From the NCBI RefSeq assembly GCF_946222605.1, contig NZ_CAMIIE010000010.1:16637-80636 (forward strand): a DNA stretch of 64,000 nucleotides, given 5' to 3'. Positions 26,338 through 35,793 of the stretch are shown here, in pieces. Under the pieces are notes generated by a model that saw nothing but the letters and a program-made list of their open reading frames with translations, ran no database searches and had not been told where the DNA came from. Position numbers and translations under genes: made by a program. The DNA comes from an uncultured Acidocella sp. GTDB taxonomy: Bacteria; Pseudomonadota; Alphaproteobacteria; Acetobacterales; Acetobacteraceae. How positions within the stretch are numbered: the first letter of the stretch is position 1; every line of letters begins with the position of its first letter.

Positions 26338-27543
26338 CTACTCCTGTGCCGGGGCGGGTAGCACAGGCGCAGGCCGGGGCAAAGCCGTGCGCCACAAGGC
26401 AGCGAGGACGATGAGCGGGGTCAGCTCATGCCTGGTGGCGATGGAGATGACCAGGCACAGGCTGGGCCAGAGAAAGAGCAGCGCGTCCAGGATGCCGATG
26501 CGCCAGTGACGGTTTTGCGCGGATTGGGCGAGGATCACGCCATAGGCGGTCATGTAACAGGTATATTCATATGGTACGGCGATGAGGTTGAGGCAGACGG
26601 CGGCGGCGCAAAGCTGCGCTGGGCGCCATTTCACCAGCAGCATGGCGGCAAATGCCGCCAGCGTAGCCACGATCTGAAGCCCCCCCGTAAGCCCGGTGCC
26701 AACGCCGAAACTACGCAACATCCAATAAACCGAGGCGCCCCAGCCTTGCTCACCTGCGGCATCGAAGGGTGCGCCCAGCAGCGCAACGCTCTGGGCTCGC
26801 CCTTGGACAAGATAAGCCCGCCAAGCCCCCTGACCAAAGCAGAGATAAGACAGCAGACAAAGCCCCAACCCCACCGCGCCGCACGCGGCAAACGCGCGCC
26901 AGCGACGCTGTCCCAACCATAGAACCGGCAAGATCAAGCCCAATTGCGGCTTGATGGCGAATAGCCCGGACAATGCGCCGCCCAGTACCGGGTAACGCTG
27001 TCCCAGGCGGATTGCGGCAAGCATCAATGCCCCGCCCAGCATGCCAAACTGCACGAGCTGATAATCGATAAGTGCCGCCGGGCTGAGCAGCCCGATGGCG
27101 ATGACCGCCCAGCCATAGCCGGCAAGACGCAGCAGCAACAATGAGGCGATGATGCAGAAACCGATCCAGCTCAGCGCCGCGATCTCGAAGGGAAAATGCG
27201 AAAGCGGCGCCAGGACCAGCAAAGTCGGCGGCATGTAGAAGAAGGTCTGGTAGGGGAAATGCGGGATCAGCATCTGCCCCGCCGCGTCGATGAAACGAGG
27301 TGGCGAATAAAGAGTGGCGAACTCATGCGCCTGAGCCAGCTTACCGGCCGGCCAGAAGACGGAAAAATCGCATTCGGGCCGGTTGCAGGGGGCATCCAGC
27401 CCGATCGGTTTGCCGGCGAGATAACCCAGGCGCGGCGCCATATGCTGGGCGAAGGCGACAAGGAAAATGCCCCAAAAGCCGAGCAGGATGGCGATAGCGC
27501 CGAAGCGGTCGATGAAGCGCAGATAGGCGCGCAGGCGGGTCAT
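26338..27543 (-). CDS. GT87/DUF2029 polyprenyl-phosphate-mannose-type membrane glycosyltransferase (paralogue A)
   Basis: A 401-residue integral membrane protein with about nine or ten hydrophobic segments. After the first segment comes a periplasmic loop with GKPIGLDAPCNRPECDFSVFWPAGKLA, whose Asp and the CDFxxFW region match the GT-C catalytic loop of the GT87/DUF2029 family. Such enzymes use a lipid-linked sugar on the outer face of the inner membrane. The stop is 4 bp before tyrS. It overlaps paralogue B by 4 bp and has the same length, so the two arose by tandem duplication. Substrate unknown. Confidence 0.85.
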   Translation of the reverse strand: MTRLRAYLRFIDRFGAIAILLGFWGIFLVAFAQHMAPRLGYLAGKPIGLDAPCNRPECDFSVFWPAGKLAQAHEFATLYSPPRFIDAAGQMLIPHFPYQTFFYMPPTLLVLAPLSHFPFEIAALSWIGFCIIASLLLLRLAGYGWAVIAIGLLSPAALIDYQLVQFGMLGGALMLAAIRLGQRYPVLGGALSGLFAIKPQLGLILPVLWLGQRRWRAFAACGAVGLGLCLLSYLCFGQGAWRAYLVQGRAQSVALLGAPFDAAGEQGWGASVYWMLRSFGVGTGLTGGLQIVATLAAFAAMLLVKWRPAQLCAAAVCLNLIAVPYEYTCYMTAYGVILAQSAQNRHWRIGILDALLFLWPSLCLVISIATRHELTPLIVLAALWRTALPRPAPVLPAPAQE

Positions 27544-28745
27544 ATCGTCCGCCGCTCAGCCTGCCGCCAGACCCGCCAGAAAGCGAAGCCGACCACGAAC
27601 GGCGTGAGAAGGATGCCGGTGCGTTCGGCGGTGATCTGACCGATGGCTGGCCAGATCCAGAACAACATATCAGCGAGCTGTAGCCGCCATGCGCGCTGTT
27701 GGGCGAGCACGGCTAGCGCCCAGCTGCCGGCAACCATGTCGTCGACATAACCGTAAGGCGTCGCCAGCAAGGTGAGGAGGATTGTCAATCCCGCCGCTTC
27801 GCTCACATTGAAACGGCCAGAGCGCCAAACCCAGAAACTGCCGATCACGGAAAAAACGCTGATCATCGCCTGAATCAGGCTCGCGATGTGCAGGGGCACG
27901 CCAAGACTATGTAACATCCAGAAGCTGGAGGTGCCTGCCCCCTGCGCCATAAAAGGATTGAAGGGCGCGGCCAGCATACTCATCCCGCTTTGGCCGCCGC
28001 GGTGCAGCCATTGCCACCAGCTTCCGAAGCCGAAGAACGCGCTGGTTAGAAGGACTATACCGAAACAAGCCAAGGAGATCGCCGCCAAGCCCCGCCAGGA
28101 CCGCGCTCCAAACAAGGCGCTCGGCAGCAATATCCCATATTGTGGTTTGCAGCTTAACAGGCTCAGCAATAACCCGGCGCGGCCTGGGGCATATGTTTGG
28201 CGCAGCAAACCCGCAAGCAATATGGCGCCGCAAACCACGCCATATTGCCCCAGCTCCATATTCCAGAGCGCCGCTGGACTGAGCAGACCGGCGAGAATAA
28301 CCAGCCATGAGAGACGCGCCCAGCGCAGCGCAATAATCGCAATTGCGGCATGGGCGATGATCCAGACGAAAAAACCCGTCTCGAACTTCAAATGCGCGAT
28401 GGCATCGGAAGGCAGCAAGGCCGGCGGCGGATATGGAAAGCCGTCTTGAATTCCGTTCGGCAATGGCAGACGCGCATCCGGCGCCATCGGTGCCGCCAAC
28501 GCCGGCGGCGGCGCCGTTATGCCGGGAAAACGCGCCGTCAGACCGGCACGCCAGAAATCCGAAAAATCGCATTCGGGCTTGACGCAGGGGGCATCGATAC
28601 CGATCGGTTTGCCGCTGAGATAGGCGAAGCGCGGCCACATATGGCCGCAGAAGACCTGGAACCAGAGCAACCAGACGAATCCCAGCACCATCCAGAGCAA
28701 TGCCTGCCAGATTTTATCCACCGGACGCAGTCCGCCTCGCTCCAT
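27540..28745 (-). CDS. GT87/DUF2029 membrane glycosyltransferase (paralogue B)
   Basis: The second 401-residue GT87 homologue in tandem. It shares GKPIGIDAPCVKPECDFSDFWRAG with paralogue A and the same pattern of about ten membrane segments, but otherwise differs a good deal, so the duplication is old. Asp and Cys residues of the external loop are kept in both, suggesting both are active, perhaps on different donors or acceptors. Its start, ATG 28745, lies 50 bp from the divergent anmK start. A paired role with A in adding successive sugars is plausible but not shown. Confidence 0.85.
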   Translation of the reverse strand: MERGGLRPVDKIWQALLWMVLGFVWLLWFQVFCGHMWPRFAYLSGKPIGIDAPCVKPECDFSDFWRAGLTARFPGITAPPPALAAPMAPDARLPLPNGIQDGFPYPPPALLPSDAIAHLKFETGFFVWIIAHAAIAIIALRWARLSWLVILAGLLSPAALWNMELGQYGVVCGAILLAGLLRQTYAPGRAGLLLSLLSCKPQYGILLPSALFGARSWRGLAAISLACFGIVLLTSAFFGFGSWWQWLHRGGQSGMSMLAAPFNPFMAQGAGTSSFWMLHSLGVPLHIASLIQAMISVFSVIGSFWVWRSGRFNVSEAAGLTILLTLLATPYGYVDDMVAGSWALAVLAQQRAWRLQLADMLFWIWPAIGQITAERTGILLTPFVVGFAFWRVWRQAERRTI

Positions 28746-28795
28746 TCGCGTCTTGCCCCTTGCGACCCCTGCCCCACCCGCTTAGCACAAACATC

Positions 28796-29890
28796 ATGAC
28801 AGCCAATGCCGCCGCCCGTACCTACCGCGCCATCGGGCTGATGTCCGGCACCTCGCTGGATGGGGTGGATGCCGCCTGGATCGAGACCGATGGCGAGCAT
28901 GTCAGCGGCTTCGGGCCGGCGGCGACGTTGTTGTATGATGACGCGTTGCGCGCCCAGCTGCGCGGCCTGCTCGACCGGGCGCCGGGCCTCTCAGCGGATG
29001 ATCCGGCCGTGCTGGACGCCGCCGCCCGGCTGACCCGCGAGCACGCGCTGGCGGTGGCGCTGCTGGGGCGCGCGGCCGATATTGTCGGGTTTCACGGCCA
29101 GACCATCCTGCATGCCCCGAAAGCCGGGCGGACCTGGCAGATCGGCGATGCGGCGCTGCTCTCCCACATCACCAGGCTGCCGGTGGCGTTTGATTTCCGC
29201 ACAGCCGATGTCGCCGCCGGCGGTGAGGGGGCGCCTTTGGTGCCGCTGTTTCACGCGGCACTGGCGCGGGAGCTGGAAAAGCCGTTGCTGATCGTGAATA
29301 TCGGCGGGGTGGCGAATGCGACCTGGCTGGGCGCAGCGGGCGAGATCATCGCCTGCGATACCGGGCCCGGGAATGGCCCGCTGGACGATCTGGCGCAGAC
29401 CCATCTCGGCCAGCCTTATGACAAGGGCGGCGCGCTAGCCGCAGCCGGGCAGGTTGACCAGGAGCGGCTGAGACAGCTGCTGGCGCATCCTTTCTTCGCG
29501 CAACCCGCGCCAAAATCGCTCGACCGGCTGAGTTTCTCCAGCCTCATCGACCAGGCCACACAGGGCCTCGCCCCGCCCGACGCCGCCGCCACGCTGGCGG
29601 CGTTTATCTGTGCCGCGATCGCGCAGACGCCCTTCCCCGCCTTGCCGAAACAGGTGCTGGTCACCGGCGGCGGCCGGCATAATGCCACGCTGATGGCGGG
29701 GCTCGCCGCGCGCTTTGCGGTGCCGGTGCGCCCGGTGGAGGCGGTGGGCTGGAATGGCGATGCGCTGGAGGCGCAATGTTTCGGCTTCCTCGCCGTCCGC
29801 ACGCTGCGCGGCCTGCCGCTCTCTCTGCCCAGCACCACCGGGGTGCGCGCCCCGCAGACCGGCGGCCGGATTTACGGGACGATTTTGTAG
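28796..29890 (+). CDS. anmK: Anhydro-N-acetylmuramic acid kinase
   Basis: AnmK phosphorylates and opens 1,6-anhydroMurNAc released by lytic transglycosylases, allowing reuse of cell-wall sugar. At 364 residues it is full length. IGLMSGTSLDGVDAAW is the ATP-binding signature, GFHGQTILHAP and DTGPGNGPLDDL are substrate and catalytic regions, and the late LVTGGGRHNATLM closes the ASKHA fold. ATG 28796 is chosen because the family starts right before this motif. Its last 19 bp overlap the 3' end of the convergent GT-C gene. Confidence 0.95.
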   Translation: MTANAAARTYRAIGLMSGTSLDGVDAAWIETDGEHVSGFGPAATLLYDDALRAQLRGLLDRAPGLSADDPAVLDAAARLTREHALAVALLGRAADIVGFHGQTILHAPKAGRTWQIGDAALLSHITRLPVAFDFRTADVAAGGEGAPLVPLFHAALARELEKPLLIVNIGGVANATWLGAAGEIIACDTGPGNGPLDDLAQTHLGQPYDKGGALAAAGQVDQERLRQLLAHPFFAQPAPKSLDRLSFSSLIDQATQGLAPPDAAATLAAFICAAIAQTPFPALPKQVLVTGGGRHNATLMAGLAARFAVPVRPVEAVGWNGDALEAQCFGFLAVRTLRGLPLSLPSTTGVRAPQTGGRIYGTIL

Positions 29891-31617
29891 AGCGTCCAGC
29901 CCGCCGCATCGCTGCCGATGGCGCGCAGCCAGGGCGGCACGCTGGCTTTGTTCAGCGCGTCCCAGAGCGTGTACGGCGGTAAATCCGCGACCAGCAGATA
30001 GCGGCCGGGCATCGGGCAGAACAGCACATATTTGGCGCCGGTATCCGCCACCGCCTGCGGCTCGGTGCTGCCGGGCACCGCGCGCCAGGCGGCGCGGTCG
30101 CGCATGAAGGCGGGCACGCCATGCTCATAGAGTGAGCCGACGGTTTCGATCTGGCTGCGATAGAGCAGCTCGGGCGTGTCCTCGGCGCGGGCCAGCACCA
30201 CCTGCCCCGCCGCCGGGGCCAGCAGCTTCGCGATATGGCGCAGGCTGCAGGAGGGATAGGACCGCCCGCCCGCAATCGCCTTCGGCGCCGCGCCGGCCCG
30301 CGCCGCCAGAAACGGCACCAGCAGGACCAACGCCAGCAGACCGATGCGTTTTACCCCCGCCAACGCGCCCGCCATCCCGCTCAGCGCCACCGGCAGCAGG
30401 CAGGCCGCGAACAGGGCCGAGAAGCAGGTGAAGAGCAGATAGAAATAGCCCAGCAACAGCGCCACCAGGGCGCAGAGCGCGACATAGGCCCACGCCCAGG
30501 CGGCGCGGCGCGGCGTGCCCAGCAGCTCCGGCGCCGCGAGGTCCGCCAGCGCCGGGCGGCGTTCCGCCCAGGCCCGCCGCGCGGCGTAGAGAACCGCCCA
30601 CAGGCCGGGGAGCAGGAACACGATCAGCTCGCGCCCGCGCGGGGCCATCTGTTCGGTGATCACCCCGAACATCGCCTTCAGCTGATCCGGCGGCAGCAAC
30701 CCGGACGGTCCCTCGATGACGCCGGGATAGGTGGCGATCCAGACCGCCAGCGGCACCCCCAGCACCGCCAGCCCCAGCGGCCCGCGCAGCCGCGCCGGGG
30801 CGCGCGCCTGCACCCGCGTCAGCACCGCGGCGCTGACCAGCAGCACCAGCGCCATGCTGAAATAGACGATGGAAAGCCGGTCGATCTCCGGATCGCCATA
30901 ACCGCCGGCCGGCGGGTCGATGAAGAAGGCGATGCCGATCACGTCGAAGCACCCGGCCGCGGTGGCCAGGATGGTGGTGGCGTTGCGGGCATAAAGCCAG
31001 CGCAAGCCCAGCCCGGCATAGGCCATCAGCACGAAGGGCATCGTCTCCGGCGTCATCCAGATGCCAAAGCCCCCGGCCAGACCGGCCAGGAAGCCGAGCC
31101 CGACATCCCCGCGCAGGGCGCGCAGCACGAAGCCGGCCGTCAACGCGATGAAGACCAGCAGGGCGATGTGATAATGCACCACACCGGGCAGCGCGATCGA
31201 GGCCAGGGCCGGCAGGATGGCGGCGGCAGCGGCGGCGGCCCAGAGATGCCGGCGCAGCGCCAAAGGTTCCACCGCCCAGGCGCACACCGCCCCCAGCGCG
31301 CCTACCCCCAGCGGCCCCAGCGCCACCCCGGCGGCGAACAGCGCCTTATGCCAGCCGATCACCAGGCTCAGCGGGGCCGCCATCAGCCACAGAATGATAT
31401 CGAGCAGCCGCGACCATTCCACCATCACCCCGGCACCGGAATCATCCCGCGCGACGCTGGTAACGAGATGGCCGAGATGCACACCCTGCTCGATGCGCAG
31501 CAGCCGCATATAGGAATCCGGGTCCTGCAGGCTGCCCGCCAGCACGCTCGGCCATTGATGCAGGCCGAGCAGGATATTCAGCCCGGTGCTGAGCAGAAAC
31601 AGCAGGCCGTAGATCAA
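29872..31617 (-). CDS. GT-C type membrane glycosyltransferase (STT3/PMT-like)
   Basis: A 581-residue protein with about 11 membrane segments and a soluble C-terminal domain of about 130 residues. Just after the first segment is LQDPDSYMRLLRIEQG, matching the DPDxYMRL loop of bacterial GT-C/oligosaccharyltransferase-like membrane proteins. The role is probably transfer of a lipid-linked sugar in the periplasm. The only start is TTG at 31617, overlapping the upstream stop as TTGA, so it is translationally coupled to the FMN glutamate synthase-like gene. It overlaps the convergent anmK by 19 bp. Confidence 0.75.
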   Translation of the reverse strand: MIYGLLFLLSTGLNILLGLHQWPSVLAGSLQDPDSYMRLLRIEQGVHLGHLVTSVARDDSGAGVMVEWSRLLDIILWLMAAPLSLVIGWHKALFAAGVALGPLGVGALGAVCAWAVEPLALRRHLWAAAAAAAILPALASIALPGVVHYHIALLVFIALTAGFVLRALRGDVGLGFLAGLAGGFGIWMTPETMPFVLMAYAGLGLRWLYARNATTILATAAGCFDVIGIAFFIDPPAGGYGDPEIDRLSIVYFSMALVLLVSAAVLTRVQARAPARLRGPLGLAVLGVPLAVWIATYPGVIEGPSGLLPPDQLKAMFGVITEQMAPRGRELIVFLLPGLWAVLYAARRAWAERRPALADLAAPELLGTPRRAAWAWAYVALCALVALLLGYFYLLFTCFSALFAACLLPVALSGMAGALAGVKRIGLLALVLLVPFLAARAGAAPKAIAGGRSYPSCSLRHIAKLLAPAAGQVVLARAEDTPELLYRSQIETVGSLYEHGVPAFMRDRAAWRAVPGSTEPQAVADTGAKYVLFCPMPGRYLLVADLPPYTLWDALNKASVPPWLRAIGSDAAGWTLYKIVP

Positions 31618-33044
31618 TTGGACTGTGCCCGGAACCCCGCCACGCCGCTCTCCAGCGCGGTGACATGCTTGGGCGCGAATTTGCTGGCATCGGTGACGCC
31701 GCAGCTATGCGCGATGATCTCCACCTCATCGCGCATCTTCAGCGCGTAGCGCGAGACGCGCACCGCCTTGTCGGTCGGGTCCAGCCCGGCGATCAGGCGT
31801 TTGTCGGCGGCGGTGACGCCGGTGGGGCAATGGCCGGTGCCGCATTTCATCGCCTGGATGCAGCCCAACGCGAACATGAAGCCGCGCGCGGAGGAAACGA
31901 AATCCGCCCCCATACAAAGGGCCCAGGCCACCTTGTCCGGGGTGATCAGCTTGCCGGAAGCGACGATGCGGATGCGGTGCTGCAGCCCATGCTCGTAACG
32001 CAGCGCCGCGACATAAGGCAGCGCCTGGGTGATCGGCAGCCCGACATAATCGGCCAGCGATTCCGGCGCCGCCCCGGTGCCGCCCTCGCCGCCATCGATC
32101 TGGACATAATCCGGGCAATGCTCGGGATTGTCGGCGCAATCGCCGAACCACTCATCGAGGAAGGCCGGGTCGCCCAGCACGAATTTCACCCCCACCGGCT
32201 TGCCGGTGATGCCGCGCACGCGACGCACGAATTCGCCCAGCTCGGTGACGCTGCCGATATCGCGGTGGCGGTTGGGGGAGATGCTGTCCTGCCCCGGGGT
32301 GATGCCGCGGATCTCGGCGATCTCCTGTGTCACTTTCGCGCCGGGCAGGATGCCGCCTTTGCCGGGCTTCGCCCCTTGCGCCAGCTTCACCTCGAACATC
32401 TTCACCTGCGGGTGCGCCGCCAGCTCGCGCAGCCGGGCCTCGGAGAGATTGCCCTCGGCATCGCGCACACCATATTTCGCGGTGCCGATCTGCATGACGA
32501 TATCCGCCCCGCCCTCCAGATGGTAGCGGCTCAAACCGCCCTCGCCCGTGCTCATCCAGATGCCCGCCATCTTCGCCCCGCGCGAGAGCGCGGTGACGGC
32601 ATTGTTGCTGAGCGCGCCATAGGACATGCCGGAGATATTGAAGAAGCTGGCGGCCGGATAAGGCTGCTCACAGGCGCCGGGGCCGTTGGCGATGCCGATC
32701 AGCTTGCCGCTGTAAGCGCGCTTATCCTCATCCAGCACCGGAAAGGCGGCGTTGCGGAACACGAAGCTGGGCACGGCCTCCGAGCCGAAGCTGATGAAAT
32801 TGGAAACCCCCTTGGCGGAGCGATAGACCCAGCTGCGCTCCAGCCGGTTGAACGGGCGCTCCACCCAGTCCGAGAGATATTGGTACTGGCGCATATAGGT
32901 GCCCCAGGTTTCCGCGAAATAGCGGAAATGCCCGATGATGGGGAAATTGCGCAGCACGGTATGCCGGGTCTGTGTCTTGTCATGGATGAACAGCGCGACC
33001 AGACCGAGAATGATCAGCACGATGATGATGGCCAAGATGGTCAT
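31614..33044 (-). CDS. FMN-binding glutamate synthase-family protein, membrane-anchored
   Basis: A 476-residue protein with one N-terminal membrane segment (ILAIIIVLIILGLVALFI) and the alpha/beta barrel of the glutamate synthase large-subunit central domain. Motifs include FNISGMSYGALSNNAVTALS, YVQIDGGEGGTGAAPESL with the FMN phosphate site, and CIQAMKCGTGHCPTGV, whose cysteines bind the 3Fe-4S cluster in GltB. It lacks the amidotransferase domain, so it is not a complete glutamate synthase; the reaction is unknown. ATG 33044 precedes the membrane segment. It couples to the GT-C gene behind it. Confidence 0.87.
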   Translation of the reverse strand: MTILAIIIVLIILGLVALFIHDKTQTRHTVLRNFPIIGHFRYFAETWGTYMRQYQYLSDWVERPFNRLERSWVYRSAKGVSNFISFGSEAVPSFVFRNAAFPVLDEDKRAYSGKLIGIANGPGACEQPYPAASFFNISGMSYGALSNNAVTALSRGAKMAGIWMSTGEGGLSRYHLEGGADIVMQIGTAKYGVRDAEGNLSEARLRELAAHPQVKMFEVKLAQGAKPGKGGILPGAKVTQEIAEIRGITPGQDSISPNRHRDIGSVTELGEFVRRVRGITGKPVGVKFVLGDPAFLDEWFGDCADNPEHCPDYVQIDGGEGGTGAAPESLADYVGLPITQALPYVAALRYEHGLQHRIRIVASGKLITPDKVAWALCMGADFVSSARGFMFALGCIQAMKCGTGHCPTGVTAADKRLIAGLDPTDKAVRVSRYALKMRDEVEIIAHSCGVTDASKFAPKHVTALESGVAGFRAQSN

Positions 33045-33145
33045 GCGGGGGGTCCCTCTCCTGCTGTTGGTTTCATTAACGGAGAAGTTTGGGGATGTCT
33101 TGAGGGTGCTGGTCGCCGGCGCGCCCTCCAAAACCTGTCGCCATT

Positions 33146-34510
33146 TTAGCGCACGGGGCCGGGGAGCCAGACGGAGAAGCAGCTGCCCTGGCCAAGCTCG
33201 CTCTCGATCACCAGCCGGCCGCGATGGCGCGAGACCACATGCTTGACGATGGCCAGCCCCAGCCCGGTGCCGCCAATATTGCGCGACCGGCCTTTATCGA
33301 CGCGGTAGAAGCGCTCGGTCAACCTCGGAATATGCTCGCGCGGGATGCCCGCCCCGTCATCGGTCACCGAAACCAGCACCCCGCCCGCCGGAAAGCGCTC
33401 ATCCTGGGCGATGCCGGCCGAGAGCGTCACCCGCCCGCCCGGCTTGCCGTATTTCAAGGCGTTTTCGAGGAGATTGGTGAAAACCTGGGTCAGCTGATCG
33501 GCATCGGCGGCAACCCGGGGCAGATCCGCCGGCACCTCCACCACCAAGGTCGTCGCCTGCGCCCTGACCATCGGCTCCAGCCCGGCGACGATGCGCTCCA
33601 GCAGCGGCGGCAGGTGCAGCAGCTCCTTCGGCGGCGAATGTTCGGAAATCTCGATCTTGGAGAGCGAGAGCAGATCGCCGATCACGCGCTGCATCCGCGC
33701 CGCCTGCTCGGCCATGATGCCCAGGAAGGTTTCCTGCGCCTCGCGGTCATCGGCGGCGGGGCCGCGCAGCGTTTCGATGAAGCCGATCAGGCTGGCCAAC
33801 GGGGTGCGCAGCTCGTGGCTGGAATTGGCGACGAAATCGGCGCGCATCTTCTCCAGCGCGCGCTCGCGGGTGCGGTCGCTGACTAGCATATAGACCGGCC
33901 CGCCGACCGGGATCATCGTCACTTCCAGATCCCGCTTCACCGGCGCGGCCAGCACCACCTCCCGGCGCACCGGCGCGGCGCTGGCCAGCACTTCGGCCAA
34001 AGCGTCGCGCACATCCGGGTGGCGCAGCAGGGCCGCGGTCTCGGTGCCGAAGGCGGTGATCGCGCTGTCATTGCGCCAGAGCAAGGCCCCATCCTCGCCC
34101 AGCTTCAGCAGCGGGTCCGGCAGGCGCTCGACTAGGGCGCGATCCTCCGCCGCGCTGGCCACGTGGCGGCTGCGCAGCAGCCGCTCGGCATGGATCAGCC
34201 GCAGCGCCTCGGCCCCCAGATCGCTCATGCCGGGGATCAGCAGATGCCGGTCGGTCGGCAGCGATTCCGGGGCGGTGCGCAAGGCGCGCACCAGCCGCGT
34301 CATCGCCACCACATCCCGCCCCAGCAACAGCGCGAACAGCAGCGCCACCAGCGTGCAGACCGCCCAGGCGGCGAAAGCCAGCAGCGGCCGCAGATCCCCC
34401 AGCGCCGCGAGCAAGGCAAAGACCAGGCTGGGTGTGAGCCCCAGGCCGAAAAACAAAGCGAGGGCGGCGGGGCCGGCCTTGTCCCAGCTATTGCCTTCGG
34501 GCGCGGACAT
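33146..34510 (-). CDS. phoR: PhoR-like sensor histidine kinase
   Basis: A 454-residue kinase. Two N-terminal membrane segments (about 16-60), a PAS-like region (about 115-225), HisKA with the phospho-acceptor in SSHELRTPLASLIGF, and HATPase with NLLENALKYGKPG (N box), DDGAGIPREHIPRLTERFYR (G1/F) and GGTGLGLAIVKHV (G2). The order and the LSxxFYRVDKGRSR-type run are typical of PhoR, the phosphate-starvation kinase, but PhoB and pst genes are absent here, so the assignment stays tentative. It follows the LpoA-like gene with an 8-nt gap. Confidence 0.85.
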   Translation of the reverse strand: MSAPEGNSWDKAGPAALALFFGLGLTPSLVFALLAALGDLRPLLAFAAWAVCTLVALLFALLLGRDVVAMTRLVRALRTAPESLPTDRHLLIPGMSDLGAEALRLIHAERLLRSRHVASAAEDRALVERLPDPLLKLGEDGALLWRNDSAITAFGTETAALLRHPDVRDALAEVLASAAPVRREVVLAAPVKRDLEVTMIPVGGPVYMLVSDRTRERALEKMRADFVANSSHELRTPLASLIGFIETLRGPAADDREAQETFLGIMAEQAARMQRVIGDLLSLSKIEISEHSPPKELLHLPPLLERIVAGLEPMVRAQATTLVVEVPADLPRVAADADQLTQVFTNLLENALKYGKPGGRVTLSAGIAQDERFPAGGVLVSVTDDGAGIPREHIPRLTERFYRVDKGRSRNIGGTGLGLAIVKHVVSRHRGRLVIESELGQGSCFSVWLPGPVR

Positions 34511-34518
34511 CTGACGGC

Positions 34519-35793
34519 TCAGGGGCTATTGAGGCTGGCGGGCGCTGGCGAGGTGATGGTCGGCTGCCCCGGCGTGATCGAGAACACGGCCAAGCCACGC
34601 TTCACCGTGCCATCCGGGTCGAGCACCAACAGCCCGTCAGTCCCGGTGAAGCCGGAGGGGGCACTCAGCGTCTGCACCGTATAACCGCCATTGGCGGCGG
34701 CCAGCTTGGCCAGGGCGGCGGCATCGAAGGCGACATCCGCGATCGCCGGCGGCGCGCTGCCATAGGCGGCGGTATATTTGGCATCGAAAGACGCGGCATC
34801 GGCGGGGTCCGGGGCGGCATAGATGGCGCCGCGCAGCGCGCTCTGCCCGGCCATGGCGCTGGCCAAGGGCGCCCAGAGCGAGGGGCCCATCAGCAGCACC
34901 TGCGGCGCCGAAACATCGTAATATGGCAGGAAATTCGCCAGCTCCGCCAAGGTGTTGCCATCGGTCGCGCCGATAAAGAGGGCGTTGAAGCTGGGCGGCG
35001 CCACCTGCTGGCGGCGCAGCTCGCGGGCCTTGGCCAGCCCTTCCGCCGTGTTACTGTCCTTCGCCGCCTTGATCTGCGCCATCAGCGCCTCGCCGCGCCC
35101 GCTCCAGTCCGACAGCGTGCGCACGGCATTGTTCAGGCTGGAGAAGCCCGGCTCGTAGAACTGGATCTGCGGCGCCGGCTCGCTCAGCTTGGCGGCCTCC
35201 TGCTGCAGCGCCTGGCCGAGGCGATGGCCGAAATCCGTATCTGGCAGCAGCCCGGCCAGCTGGGTATGGCCGGCATCGGAGGCGGCCTGCACGACGCGGC
35301 GGACCTGCTGCCCGGGCGAGATGCCCAGCGGCCACACGCCCGGCTGCGCCACCGTGCCGTCATTGGTGAAGGCCAGGACATTCACCCCGGCCTGCTTGGC
35401 GATGGGGGCGACAGCCTGGGTCTCGGCGGCGGTCAGCGGCCCGAGGATGATGCCATCCCCCGCCGCCAGCCCGGCCTGCGCGGCGCTCACCGCACCGGCG
35501 GCCGTACCGCCGGTGTCGCGAATATCCAGGGCCGGGGTGCTGCCGGGCGGAAACGCGATCTTGGCGGCATTGGCCAGGGCCTGGCCCACCGGGGCCAGCG
35601 GCCCGCTCAGCGGCACCAGCAGCATGACATTGCCGGATGTCTTGCCTGTGTTATTCGGGGCGCCGGCATTCGGCGTCAGCGCCGCGGGCAAAGACCCGCT
35701 GCCGTTGATCTGAGGGGCTTGCCCGGCGCAGCTGGCAAGAGCCAGCATGCCGCCAAGGAGTAGAGATGAGCGAAGAGACGGCACCAGGCGCAA
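34519..35793 (-). CDS. LpoA-like penicillin-binding protein activator lipoprotein
   Basis: A 424-residue lipoprotein with a periplasmic substrate-binding-like fold (VMLLVPLSGPLAPVGQAL, DIRDTGGTAAGA, VLAFTNDGTVAQPGV). Start TTG 35793 is inferred: GGAGGA lies 7 nt upstream, and translation from it gives RLVPSLRSSLLLGGMLALASC, a type II signal with lipobox ASC. In E. coli lpoA lies divergent from rsmI, as here, which supports the function as an outer membrane activator of a class A penicillin-binding protein. It shares its operon with the histidine kinase and overlaps the rsmI start by 28 bp. Confidence 0.8.
   Translation of the reverse strand: MRLVPSLRSSLLLGGMLALASCAGQAPQINGSGSLPAALTPNAGAPNNTGKTSGNVMLLVPLSGPLAPVGQALANAAKIAFPPGSTPALDIRDTGGTAAGAVSAAQAGLAAGDGIILGPLTAAETQAVAPIAKQAGVNVLAFTNDGTVAQPGVWPLGISPGQQVRRVVQAASDAGHTQLAGLLPDTDFGHRLGQALQQEAAKLSEPAPQIQFYEPGFSSLNNAVRTLSDWSGRGEALMAQIKAAKDSNTAEGLAKARELRRQQVAPPSFNALFIGATDGNTLAELANFLPYYDVSAPQVLLMGPSLWAPLASAMAGQSALRGAIYAAPDPADAASFDAKYTAAYGSAPPAIADVAFDAAALAKLAAANGGYTVQTLSAPSGFTGTDGLLVLDPDGTVKRGLAVFSITPGQPTITSPAPASLNSP

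Noticed and set aside
31614..33044. True glutamate synthase (gltB)
   Set aside because: The N-terminal glutamine amidotransferase and the C-terminal GXGXG domain are missing, and there is a membrane anchor; only the central FMN barrel is present.
33146..35793. Phosphate-starvation operon (phoR-phoB-pst)
   Set aside because: The lipoprotein lacks the PstS signature and lies divergent from rsmI as lpoA does, and no phoB or pst genes are near.
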